The notes under the pieces are model-generated. The model had not been told where the DNA came from and ran no database searches. It saw nothing but the letters and a program-made list of their open reading frames with translations. 64,000 bases of DNA from Actinocorallia herbida (GTDB lineage: Bacteria > Actinomycetota > Actinomycetes > Streptosporangiales > Streptosporangiaceae): positions 5,518,001 to 5,582,000 of the forward strand of contig NZ_RJKE01000001.1 in the NCBI RefSeq assembly GCF_003751225.1, written 5' to 3'. A program made the position numbers and the translations under genes. Numbering within the stretch: position 1 is the stretch's first letter; every line of letters begins with the position of its first letter. Shown here piece after piece: positions 34,370-42,305 of this stretch.

Positions 34370-34410
34370 AAAGGCCGCCGGCCCGGGAGGATCCCGGGCC
34401 GGCGGCCTTT
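34370..34410. terminator. Perfect hairpin terminator
   Basis: A perfect 19-base stem (34370-34388 with 34392-34410), 3-base loop, ending in TTT on the plus strand. It separates the convergent flavoprotein and ferredoxin reductase genes. Confidence 0.9.
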
Positions 34411-34428
34411 GCGATGGTTCCGGCCGGG

Positions 34429-35412
34429 TCAGGTGGATTCGGTCGAGTGCCCGGGGAACAGCGACAGCGCGGGGTCGAGGACGACGGCCGCGTTGTTGAC
34501 CGCGGTGGCCGCCTCCCCGAACCCGACGGACATCAGCCGGACCTTGCCGGGATAGGCGGTGACGTCGCCGGCCGCGTAGACCCGGTCCACCGTGGTCCGC
34601 ATCCGGGTGTCCACGACGATGGCGCGCCGATCCAGCGCCAGGCCCCAGTCGAGGAGCGGCCCGAGGTTGCTGACGAAGCCGAGCGCCGCCACCACCGCGT
34701 CGGCCTTGCGCACCTGGACGTCCGCCTCGCCGTCGACCCGCAGGTGCGCCTCGCGCAGCCGGTCGTCGCCGACGAGCGCCTCGACCTGGGCGTTGAGGAC
34801 GATCTCGGCCCCGCATCCGTGCACCTCGCGCACGCTCGCGGCGTGCGCCCGGAACGCGCTCCGCCGGTGCACGAGGGTCACCGAGCGGGCGATGGGGTGC
34901 AGGGCGAGCGTCCAGTCCACGGCGCTGTCCCCGCCGCCGACGACGAGCACGTCCCGGTCCTCGTACTCCGCGGGATCCGGGACGAAGTAGCTCAGCCCCC
35001 TGCCGAGGAACTCCTCCCCGGCCGGAAACGTCCTCGGCGTGAAGGTGCCGATCCCCGCCGTCAGCACGACCGCGCCGGCGTCGATCACGGCGCCGTCGGA
35101 GAGCGTGACCCGCGGGCGGCCCCCGGGGGCGTGGGCGAGCCCGACCGCCTGCTTGCCGAGCAGGTACCGCGGACCGAAGGCGTCGGCCTGCTCCTTCAGC
35201 GCCGCGACCACCTCCCGCCCACGCGAACCCGGTACTGCGGCGATGTCGCGGATCTCCTTCTCCGGGTACAGCGCGGTGATCTGGCCGCCGCACTGCGGCA
35301 GCGCGTCGACGACGACCGTCCGCAGGCCGCGGAAGCCCGCGCAGTAGGCGCCGTAGAGCCCGACCGGGCCCGCGCCGATGATGAGGATGTCAGTGGTGAT
35401 GGTCGCGGCCAC
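34429..35412 (-). CDS. Ferredoxin-NADP reductase, thioredoxin-reductase-like type
   Basis: A 327-residue two-domain flavoprotein. DILIIGAGPVGLYGAY binds FAD and VLVVGGGDSAVDWTLAL binds NADPH; no CxxC redox pair is present, which separates it from thioredoxin reductases and matches YumC-type ferredoxin reductases. The C-terminal GDVTAYPGKVRLMSVGFGEA is typical. The start is GTG at 35412 behind AGGGAGG. It probably donates electrons to the ferredoxin at 37384 and then to the Rieske oxygenase at 37708, completing a three-component oxygenase, though it sits in a separate transcript. Confidence 0.9.
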   Translation of the reverse strand: MAATITTDILIIGAGPVGLYGAYCAGFRGLRTVVVDALPQCGGQITALYPEKEIRDIAAVPGSRGREVVAALKEQADAFGPRYLLGKQAVGLAHAPGGRPRVTLSDGAVIDAGAVVLTAGIGTFTPRTFPAGEEFLGRGLSYFVPDPAEYEDRDVLVVGGGDSAVDWTLALHPIARSVTLVHRRSAFRAHAASVREVHGCGAEIVLNAQVEALVGDDRLREAHLRVDGEADVQVRKADAVVAALGFVSNLGPLLDWGLALDRRAIVVDTRMRTTVDRVYAAGDVTAYPGKVRLMSVGFGEAATAVNNAAVVLDPALSLFPGHSTEST

Positions 35413-35437
35413 AGGCCGGCCTCCCTGGGAGTGATGA

Positions 35438-35481
35438 GGCCGACGGGCGCCCCCGCTCGTGGGCGGACGCACCCGTCGGCC
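35438..35481 (-). terminator. Hairpin terminator after the MFS gene
   Basis: Arms 35438-35450 and 35469-35481 pair over 13 bases with one G-T pair. It lies 31 bases after the MFS stop on the minus strand and 26 bases before the reductase start. Confidence 0.65.
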
Positions 35482-35511
35482 CGGTGCTGGAATCGTGGAC
35501 GGGTCGCCGCG

Positions 35512-37047
35512 TCAGCCCGCGGCGGGGCCTTCGGCGCCCGCTCCGGCCGGCTGGGGCGCGGACTTCGCGGCCGCACCGGGCCGGTCGGCGACGAACTCCT
35601 GCACGGACTCGCCGCGGCGCTCGCGCAGCAGGACCGTCCCGATCAGGAGCATCGCCAGCGCGAGGACCGCGGTGACCACCAGCCAGATCCGGAAGCCCTG
35701 CTCGGCGTAGACCACCCCGCCCCCGGTGAGGAGCGTGGCGTGCGGCGCGAGCACGGCGAACATCACCACGGGCGTGACCGCGGAGAACCCCGTCTGGCAG
35801 AGCTGGACCGTGCCCGCGGTCGAACCCTGGTCACCGGCCGGTGTCGCGCGCATGACGATGTTCGGCACCGCCGCGTTCACCAGCCCGTTGGACAGGCCGA
35901 GCACGGCCGCGGCGAGGAAGAGCTCACCGAAACTGTCGTTGAGGAAGATGAGCAGCGGGGTTCCGACCGCCCATCCGGCGAGCCCCAGGAACAGGAAGAT
36001 CTGCGGATGCCGGCCGCGCGGCACGAAGAAGCCGACGAGCAGGCCCGCCGCGACCGTCATCAGCGCGTGGGGCGTGCCGATGCCCGCGTACTCGACCGTG
36101 GTCAGCCCGAGCCCGTAGGTGTGCCCGGCCTCCCTCGGCGTCAGCGCGAGCAGCGGGAGCACCTGGCTGATCGTGATGGAGATGCCGTAGCCGATCGCGC
36201 CGCCGATGGCGACGAGGAGCAGCGGCTTGCGGCGGAAGAGCGACAGGTTCACGATCGGATCTTGCGCCCGGCGCGTGTGCAGGAGGAAGGACGCGAGCAG
36301 CACGGCGCCGATGAGCAGGAGGAACAGCTCCCTCCCGGACAGCCAGCCCCAACTGCGCCCCATGCTGACGTAGAGCAGGACCGCCAGGACGCCGCCGGTG
36401 AGCAGGGCGCCGCCCAGGACGTCCAGCCGTGCCTGCTGCCGCAGCTTCGACTCGGGCGTGACGAGCAGCATCGCCCCGCACAGCGCGAGCGTCCACACGG
36501 TGTCGAACCAGAAGAGGCCCCGCCACCCGGAGCTCTCGATGAGCCAGCCGATGAACAGCGGCGTGAACAGCGCGAACACGCCGAGTCCGGTGATGGTGAT
36601 GCTCGACGCGAGGACCGCCTGCCTCGGCGGATAGACGTCCCGGATCAGCGAGGGGATGAGCGAGAGCGTCGCCAGGACCGGGCCCTGGAGCGCCCGTCCG
36701 ACCAGCAGGACACCGAAGGTCGGCGCCACCGCGCAGATGAGGGCGCCTGCGCCGGAGAGCAGGAGCGCGACCATCAGGACGCGCCGCTTGCCGAACAGGT
36801 CGGCGGCCTTCCCGAGCAGCGGGCAGGCGATCGCGCCGGACAGGAAGTAGGTGGTGGTCAGCCAGCCGCCCTGGGTCGTCGGGAACTCCTTGAGGATCTC
36901 CGGCAGACCGATGGAGACCATGGTGGCGCCGAGGCTCAGCGCCTCGAGGATCATGGCCAGGAAGAGCGTCGACAGCACGAGCCTCGGGGTCCAGCCCGAG
37001 CCTGGGGCCGCACCGCCCCCGATCACTGCTTGACGTGGTTCCGACAT
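35512..37047 (-). CDS. MFS transporter (DHA2-like, about 14 membrane segments)
   Basis: A 511-residue major facilitator. LSTLFLAMILEALSLG starts the first helix, GKAADLFGKRRVL is the loop 2-3 signature and GRALQG sits in helix 4. The number of hydrophobic stretches fits 14 helices. The start is ATG at 37047 with GGAGGG upstream; the frame is open far upstream without support. Placed between reductase and ferredoxin genes, it is a good candidate to move the substrate of the pathway or to export a product. Drug efflux is the other option for this family. Confidence 0.9.
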   Translation of the reverse strand: MSEPRQAVIGGGAAPGSGWTPRLVLSTLFLAMILEALSLGATMVSIGLPEILKEFPTTQGGWLTTTYFLSGAIACPLLGKAADLFGKRRVLMVALLLSGAGALICAVAPTFGVLLVGRALQGPVLATLSLIPSLIRDVYPPRQAVLASSITITGLGVFALFTPLFIGWLIESSGWRGLFWFDTVWTLALCGAMLLVTPESKLRQQARLDVLGGALLTGGVLAVLLYVSMGRSWGWLSGRELFLLLIGAVLLASFLLHTRRAQDPIVNLSLFRRKPLLLVAIGGAIGYGISITISQVLPLLALTPREAGHTYGLGLTTVEYAGIGTPHALMTVAAGLLVGFFVPRGRHPQIFLFLGLAGWAVGTPLLIFLNDSFGELFLAAAVLGLSNGLVNAAVPNIVMRATPAGDQGSTAGTVQLCQTGFSAVTPVVMFAVLAPHATLLTGGGVVYAEQGFRIWLVVTAVLALAMLLIGTVLLRERRGESVQEFVADRPGAAAKSAPQPAGAGAEGPAAG

Positions 37048-37383
37048 TAGGGCCCTCCTACAGGAGAAACGGGCGGCCTCGGGGTGTGGGGGGACCGAGA
37101 GTCCCTGGGCCGCCGACCGGGACTCGCCACCCCGCCGATCCGATATCGGATAGCGCGGTGATACGGCGAGGGTAGGACTCGCCCGCGCCGGAACCGCACC
37201 ATTAATTCCACCTGATGGGACGGGCGGTGGACGTTTCGGCGGCGCGCGTTGGAAAGTCTCAGCAACGCCGGTTCCGTGGCGGATATATGTCGGCCGCAAG
37301 CGGCTTATCGGGAGCTCGGGAAGCAATTCCCGGGTGTGCGCCGAGCCGCGCAGACCATTCGAGGGACGAGGAGGTTGAAGCTC
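37048..37383. promoter_or_regulatory. Divergent promoter region with conserved box (copy B, 37206-37239)
   Basis: A 336-base spacer between the MFS and ferredoxin genes. The box at 37206-37239 (TTCCACCTGATGGGACGG at its start) matches 32095-32128 in 27 of 34 bases. A TATCGGATA-like AT patch occurs near 37143-37152. Otherwise featureless GC-rich DNA; no extra gene is supported. Confidence 0.6.
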
Positions 37384-37665
37384 ATGAGCGATGACGTGCG
37401 CGTATGGATCGACCAGAAGCTGTGCACGGGCGACGGGCTGTGCGTGCAGTACGCGCCCGAGGTCTTCGAGTTCGGCGACGACGGCCTGGCCTACGTCAAG
37501 GAGTTCGACGACCAGAAGTTGCTCAAGGGAGAAGGCGCTCAGGCAGACGTGCTCGACCGCCTGCGCCTCGACGTGGTCGACGCCGCCGACGGATGCCCGG
37601 GCAACTGCATCCACGTGGTGCGGCGCGCCGACGGCGTCGAGGTCGCCGGGCCCGACGCGGGCTGA
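37384..37665 (+). CDS. 3Fe-4S ferredoxin
   Basis: A 93-residue ferredoxin. C14, C20 and C71 with the following Pro supply a 3Fe-4S cluster (C-x5-C pattern with Gly where the fourth Cys would be); C75 is an extra cysteine. The sequence is acidic throughout, suiting electron transfer. The ATG at 37384 follows GGAGG at 37369-37374. It is 42 bases before the Rieske gene and is the likely electron donor of that oxygenase. Many actinobacterial P450s also use such ferredoxins, but no P450 is encoded in the window. Confidence 0.92.
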   Translation: MSDDVRVWIDQKLCTGDGLCVQYAPEVFEFGDDGLAYVKEFDDQKLLKGEGAQADVLDRLRLDVVDAADGCPGNCIHVVRRADGVEVAGPDAG

Positions 37666-37707
37666 CCCCCGCCAGCAGATCCACCAGTAGCGAAGGAGTG
37701 AGTTGAG

Positions 37708-39147
37708 TTGGCCAAGGTTCTCGAACCCAGACTCCGCGGTGAGACGCCGTGGTTCGACGGCGACGTCCCCCCGGAGCAGGTTCCGGAGAAGTACCGGCTC
37801 GCCCGTGCCTACGTGCCGAAGGACCGGTACCTCGATCCGGAGTTCCAGAAGCTGGAGCTCGAGAGGGTGTTCGGCCGGGCCTGGCTGATGGCCTGCCGCC
37901 TGGAGGAGCTGCCGGGCGTCGGCTGCTTCGTCGAGTACGAGATCGGCTCCCACTCGATCCTGATCGTGCGCGAGTCCAAGGACTCGATCCGCGCCTACCA
38001 CAACGCGTGCCGGCATCGCGGAACCCGTCTCGCCCGGGGGCGGGGACGGGTCGGCTCGCTCATCTGCCCGTTCCACGGCTGGCGCTGGAACCTCGACGGC
38101 TCGATCCGCCTGGTGCTCGACCGCGAGGAGTTCGTGCCGCGGTCGGACGACGATCTGGGCCTGGTCCAGGTGCGGGCCGAGCAATGGGGCGGGTTCGTGT
38201 TCATCACCATGGACCCGGACGCCCGGCCCCTCCTCGAGTACCTCGATCCGATCCCGCGGATCTTCGCGCCGTTCCAGTTCGAGCACATGCGGTACCGGTG
38301 GATGAAGGGCGTGATCCTGCCCTGCAACTGGAAGACCGCGCTGGACGGCTTCCTCGAGGCGTACCACGTGCCGGGCACTCATCCGCAGCTCTTCCGCTTC
38401 GACAAGTCGAACACGAACATCGCCTCGCTGAAGGAGCTGGAGAACCGCGTCTGGTCGCCCACGACGGCCTACGAGCGGCACGCGCACTACTCCAGCGTCG
38501 GCAAGAAGAAGAGCGAGGTCACCGAGGACTCCGCCAAGGACCCGAGCGTCCGGGACACCGAGGGCGTCACCGACGAGCGGCTCAGCGTCGCGCTGGCCGT
38601 GCAGTACATCGCCGACGACATGCGGGGCCTGGAGAACGAGCGCAGCCGGCGGGCCGCCGAGGCGCTCAAGACCGCGGAGGTGCCGGAGGGGATGACCGCC
38701 GGCCAGTACTTCATGCAGCTCTACCGGGACCTGTCGATCGCGGAGGGATACGACTGGCCGGACATCACCCCCGAGCAGTGGGCGGAGGCCGGGACGGCAT
38801 GGAACGTGTTCCCGAACACGATCCTGCTGCCCAACCAGGGCTCGGTGTTCGGCTACCGGGCCCGCCCCAACGGCAACGACCCGGACAGCTGCCTTTTCGA
38901 GATCTTCAGCCTGGACCAGATCCCGGTCGCCGACTACGACAAGAAGACCGACTTCCAGCCTGAGTTCTTCGAGGACTTCCGGGACGCCGACCTCGGTGAG
39001 ATCTTCACGCAGGACCTCATGAACGCCAAGGAGGTCACGGTGGGCATGCACTCCCCGAGCTTCGACGGGCACCGGCTGAGCGAGGAGCAGGAGATGACCA
39101 TCTACAACCACCACCGGGTCGCGGACCGCTTCCTCTGGCGGGACTGA
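37708..39147 (+). CDS. Rieske non-heme iron oxygenase, alpha subunit
   Basis: A 479-residue ring-hydroxylating oxygenase alpha chain. The Rieske centre is C101-x-H103 and C120-x2-H123 (CPFHGW). The mononuclear iron site has H220 and H225 in EAYHVPGTHPQ. The catalytic domain extends to the C-terminus. The start is TTG at 37708 preceded by GAAGGAG. No beta subunit gene is adjacent, so it is probably a homo-oligomer, as in KshA-like and aromatic-acid oxygenases, but at 479 residues it is longer than KshA. It depends on the adjacent ferredoxin. Hydroxylation or demethylation of a ring substrate is expected. Confidence 0.92.
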   Translation: MAKVLEPRLRGETPWFDGDVPPEQVPEKYRLARAYVPKDRYLDPEFQKLELERVFGRAWLMACRLEELPGVGCFVEYEIGSHSILIVRESKDSIRAYHNACRHRGTRLARGRGRVGSLICPFHGWRWNLDGSIRLVLDREEFVPRSDDDLGLVQVRAEQWGGFVFITMDPDARPLLEYLDPIPRIFAPFQFEHMRYRWMKGVILPCNWKTALDGFLEAYHVPGTHPQLFRFDKSNTNIASLKELENRVWSPTTAYERHAHYSSVGKKKSEVTEDSAKDPSVRDTEGVTDERLSVALAVQYIADDMRGLENERSRRAAEALKTAEVPEGMTAGQYFMQLYRDLSIAEGYDWPDITPEQWAEAGTAWNVFPNTILLPNQGSVFGYRARPNGNDPDSCLFEIFSLDQIPVADYDKKTDFQPEFFEDFRDADLGEIFTQDLMNAKEVTVGMHSPSFDGHRLSEEQEMTIYNHHRVADRFLWRD

Positions 39148-39159
39148 ACCGGTCGGACG

Positions 39160-39198
39160 ATGCCGGAGGGGGCGCGGGTTCCGCGCCCCCTCCGGCAT
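39160..39198 (+). terminator. Perfect hairpin terminator after the Rieske gene
   Basis: A perfect 18-base stem (39160-39177 with 39181-39198) and a 3-base loop, 12 bases beyond the Rieske stop. Confidence 0.88.
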
Positions 39199-39237
39199 GT
39201 CCGTCCGCGGTCGGCGCCGCCGACGCACGCCGGAAAG

Positions 39238-39285
39238 CCGGAACGGACGCCGGGACTCCCTCGCGGGTCCCGGCATCCGTTCCGG
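39238..39285 (-). terminator. Hairpin terminator after the extradiol dioxygenase gene
   Basis: Arms 39238-39256 and 39267-39285 pair over 19 bases with one G-T pair; it lies 18 bases after the dioxygenase stop on the minus strand. Confidence 0.8.
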
Positions 39286-39302
39286 CCTCACCCTCCTCCG
39301 GG

Positions 39303-40160
39303 CTACGGGGCCGGGGGCGGCGTGAACTTGTGCCCCCAGAACGCGCCCTCGGTGATCTCGTAGGTCGGCTCCTCCCGCTCGACCCGCAGGCCGTTCCAGC
39401 CGAACTCGATGGCGTAGAACTCGGGCGAGTAGACGTAGAACGACACCATGTGGTCGTTGGTGTGCTTGCCGAGCGTGTTCATCATGGGGATGTCGAGGTC
39501 GGCCGCCCGGTCCAGGGCGAGCCCGACGTCGTCGAGGCTGCCGGCCTCGACCATGATGTGGACGAGCTGACCCGGCCCCGGCCGCGGGGCGATGCCGAAG
39601 GTGTGGTGCCGCGCGTTGCACCCCATGAAATAGGTCGGGCCCGCGGTGTTGCGCTCGACGAACCCCAGCACCCGCGTGTAGAAGTCGAACTCCTGCGCCA
39701 CGTCCTCGGCGGTCACGATGACGTGTCCCATCCCCATGTCACCGGTGACGAACCCGCTGGTCACCAGCGGGGTCCAGGGACGGACATGATCGAGGACGGG
39801 GCCGTAGAACAGCTCGACCGGGTTGCCCGCGGGGTCCTGGAAGCGAACGAACCCGTTGACCCGCCGCTCGGCGCACTCGGCCTCGGTGCCCGCCGTCACC
39901 TTGATGCCCTCGCGCTCGACGGCGGCCGCGACCTCGGCCAGGTCGCGTTCGTGCATGACCTCGAAGCCCATCGCCGTCATCGCCGGCTCGTCCCCGGGCG
40001 AGACCACCAACCGGGGCGGATAGTGGTCCAAGCGGAAGTAGACGGACTCCGGATCGTCTCCCTCCACTCGCATGAGACCGAGGAAGTCCTCTCCGAACAC
40101 TTTCCAAGCCGCCGTGTCCGGAGCTTGCAGTCGCACGTATCCGAGCGATCGAATTCCCAT
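39303..40160 (-). CDS. Type I extradiol ring-cleavage dioxygenase (HsaC/BphC-like)
   Basis: A 285-residue two-domain VOC dioxygenase. The C-terminal catalytic module has H146 (MGMGHVIV), H201 (QLVHIMVEA) and E252 (YAIEFGW), the Fe(II) ligand triad of the family, as well as a conserved HHTF segment. It opens a catecholic ring next to the hydroxyls, feeding the hydrolase at 28959. The ATG at 40160 has GAGAGGAG upstream. It is a monocistronic unit divergent from the double GntR regulator, which is therefore the first candidate to control it. The substrate could be a steroid-derived or other large catechol. Confidence 0.93.
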   Translation of the reverse strand: MGIRSLGYVRLQAPDTAAWKVFGEDFLGLMRVEGDDPESVYFRLDHYPPRLVVSPGDEPAMTAMGFEVMHERDLAEVAAAVEREGIKVTAGTEAECAERRVNGFVRFQDPAGNPVELFYGPVLDHVRPWTPLVTSGFVTGDMGMGHVIVTAEDVAQEFDFYTRVLGFVERNTAGPTYFMGCNARHHTFGIAPRPGPGQLVHIMVEAGSLDDVGLALDRAADLDIPMMNTLGKHTNDHMVSFYVYSPEFYAIEFGWNGLRVEREEPTYEITEGAFWGHKFTPPPAP

Positions 40161-40283
40161 ATCCGCTCCTCTCGAGAATGAACCGACCGCCAAGCTAACA
40201 GCGGGCTCGGAATTCCACCGGCGTCCGTTCCGCTGACCGGAAAGGCATGGAAATGGGCTACCCTTGGGCGCATCTCGACGAGC
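40161..40283. promoter_or_regulatory. Divergent promoter region with CAAGCTAACAG motif
   Basis: CAAGCTAACAG at 40191-40201 is identical to 13725-13735 in the first cluster. A stretch at 40205-40245 on the minus strand resembles the 32095/37206 box (GGACGC and CGGTGGA cores, one gap). It separates the dioxygenase and double-GntR genes. Confidence 0.55.
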
Positions 40284-41729
40284 ATGGGAGCGAGCGGCCT
40301 GATGACGATCACCGGACGGGCGACTCCCGCACCGACAGGGCCGGAGAAGCTCGCGACGCAGATCGCCCGCCGTCTCGAGGAAGAGATCATCGAGCGGGGA
40401 TGGCCGGTCGGCGAGATCCTCGGCACGGAAGCCGAACTGCGCGAGCAGTTCGGGGTGTCCCGGTCGGTGCTGCGCGAGTCGATCCGGTTGCTCGAACACC
40501 ACCACGTCGCGCGCATGCGGCGCGGCCCCAGCGGTGGTCTGGAGGTCTGCGTTCCCGATGTCTCCCCGGCCACCCGCGCACTGGTGATCTACCTGGAGTA
40601 CGTGGGAACCAGCATCGAGGACCTGCTCCGCGCGCGGCAGTTGCTGGAGCCGCTCGCCGCCCGGCTCACCGCGGACAGACTGACCGAGGAGGGCGTCGAA
40701 CAGCTGCGGGCGAAGATGCGCCGGGAACGGTCACGTACCGAGGACCCCACCTCCGCCGACTTCCATGTCCTGCTCGCCCGGCTCTCCGGGAACGCCGTGC
40801 TCCAGCTGTTCGTGGCGGTCCTGGCGCGGCTGACCTCCCGCTACGCCCAGACGTCCCAGCGCACCTCGAAGTCCGCGGTGGAGGCGGCCAGAACCGCCGC
40901 CATCGACCGCCACGCCGAGATCGTCGAAGCGGTGATCGCCGGAGACGCGGCGGCCGCGCAGACCCGGCTGGGCGCGCACCTCGACGAACTCGGGGCATGG
41001 CTGCTGGCGCACCGGGTCCGCCGCCCGTCCCCGCGGATGCGGTCCCGGCCGGCCGACCCCGACCCGGACGACGACAACGGCCGCAAACTCGCCGAGGTCG
41101 TCGCCGGCCGGATGCACGACGACATCGTCAGCGACGGACTGCAGGTCGGCGCGGTGTTCGGCGCCGAATCGGATCTCCTGACCCGCTATGGCGTCAGCCG
41201 TGCCGTCCTCCGCGAGGCCATCCGCATCCTCGAGCACCACAGCGTCGCCCGGATGCGCCGCGGGAACGGCGGCGGACTCGTCGTCCTGGCGCCCGACCCG
41301 ACGGCGAGCATCCACACGATGGCGCTCTACCTCGACTGTCAGGGCATGAGCCCCGACGACCTGGGGGCGGTCCGGGAGGTGATCGAGCTGGGCTGCGTAC
41401 AGGCCGTCAGCACCACCATGCCGTCCCCCGAAGCCGCCTCCCGCCTCTGCGCGTCCCTCGACCGCACCGGAGAGGACGGCTTCGGCGACCTGTTCCACAC
41501 CGAACTCGCCGACCTGACCGGCAACCCGGTCCTCACCCTGTTCCTCCGCATCACCACCGAGCTGTGGGCAGGGCACGGACGCACCGACCCGTCCGCGGTC
41601 CTCGTCCCCGCGACGGACCTCCGGCACGTCCACGGCAAGATCGTCGACGCCGTGCTCGCCGGCGACGAGGCGCTCGCCCAGCACCGCATGCGCCGCCACC
41701 TGCGGAACCTCCCGGCCCTGTGGCACTAG
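40284..41729 (+). CDS. Tandem double GntR/FadR-type regulator in one chain
   Basis: A 481-residue protein with two full FadR-like units. Unit 1: winged helix at about 21-91 (EAELREQFGVSRSVLRESIRLL) and FCD domain to about 240. Unit 2: winged helix at about 265-335 (ESDLLTRYGVSRAVLREAIRIL), FCD domain to the end. Both recognition helices are intact and similar, both followed by VARMRRG. Typical GntR/FadR proteins have one unit of 230-250 residues and dimerise; here the dimer may be covalent. It is divergent from the extradiol dioxygenase gene. Start at ATG 40284; ATG 40302 is also possible. Confidence 0.9.
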   Translation: MGASGLMTITGRATPAPTGPEKLATQIARRLEEEIIERGWPVGEILGTEAELREQFGVSRSVLRESIRLLEHHHVARMRRGPSGGLEVCVPDVSPATRALVIYLEYVGTSIEDLLRARQLLEPLAARLTADRLTEEGVEQLRAKMRRERSRTEDPTSADFHVLLARLSGNAVLQLFVAVLARLTSRYAQTSQRTSKSAVEAARTAAIDRHAEIVEAVIAGDAAAAQTRLGAHLDELGAWLLAHRVRRPSPRMRSRPADPDPDDDNGRKLAEVVAGRMHDDIVSDGLQVGAVFGAESDLLTRYGVSRAVLREAIRILEHHSVARMRRGNGGGLVVLAPDPTASIHTMALYLDCQGMSPDDLGAVREVIELGCVQAVSTTMPSPEAASRLCASLDRTGEDGFGDLFHTELADLTGNPVLTLFLRITTELWAGHGRTDPSAVLVPATDLRHVHGKIVDAVLAGDEALAQHRMRRHLRNLPALWH

Positions 41730-41801
41730 CGGACTCCTGCGCGTTCCGGTCATCGGGACCGCTCCAGGACTTCGACCGCGCGGATATGCGACCGTGCGGG
41801 C

Positions 41802-42305
41802 ATGACCACATCGAGCAGCGCGGCCGATGCCGTCGTGGCGGGGCGTGAGCCGGGCCGGGGCCAGGATTCCGAGCCGTCTTCCCCGCCCGTGGATCACGGC
41901 GCCATCCGGCATCGCCTCATCACGATGCGCAGGTCGATCGGCCAGCTCAGGTCGCTCGGCCCGGTCGACACTGTGCGCTGGGACCTGGACCCGGCGACCG
42001 GGCTCGTCGTCGAGCGCATTCTGTCGCTGCTCCTCGACCAGGCGTTCATGATCAACCGCCATGTCGCCGAAGCGGTACTCGGCGAAGCTCCGCGGACGGC
42101 CGCCGGGTCGTTCGAGGCCGCTCAGCGTGCCGGGCTCATCGACCTCTCGCTGGTGGCCGCCATCGTTCCTCCGGACGGCCCGCACCACGTCCTCATGCAA
42201 CTCCACCTGGACTCCGACCCGACCCAGATCGCCGCGATCGTCGCCGCCGCCCTGCACGAGTACCAGGAGTACGTGCGCCAGATCACCCGCTGGACGGCGG
42301 TCTGA
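41802..42305 (+). CDS. HepT-like (DUF86/HEPN-type) protein with degenerate catalytic motif
   Basis: A 167-residue protein. From about residue 60 it matches HepT: helices around VERILSLLLDQAFMINRHVAEAVLG, FEAAQRAGLIDLSLVAAIVPP and a final LDSDPTQIAAIVAAALHEYQEYV. In active HEPN RNases a RxxxxH motif precedes the leucine-aspartate; here the matching stretch reads GPHHVLMQLHLD, with Arg replaced by His and His by Gln. No partner nucleotidyltransferase gene is adjacent. It may be inactive as an RNase or have another role. The last 23 bases overlap the convergent PAP2 gene. Confidence 0.7.
   Translation: MTTSSSAADAVVAGREPGRGQDSEPSSPPVDHGAIRHRLITMRRSIGQLRSLGPVDTVRWDLDPATGLVVERILSLLLDQAFMINRHVAEAVLGEAPRTAAGSFEAAQRAGLIDLSLVAAIVPPDGPHHVLMQLHLDSDPTQIAAIVAAALHEYQEYVRQITRWTAV

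Noticed and set aside
37708-39147. Naming the Rieske protein KshA
   Set aside because: Length (479 residues) and separate 3Fe-4S ferredoxin differ from KshA/KshB; only a general Rieske call is supported.
34414-39621. Long open frames on both strands across the reductase, MFS and Rieske genes
   Set aside because: They are reverse or shifted reading of real genes; domain motifs lie only in the frames listed.
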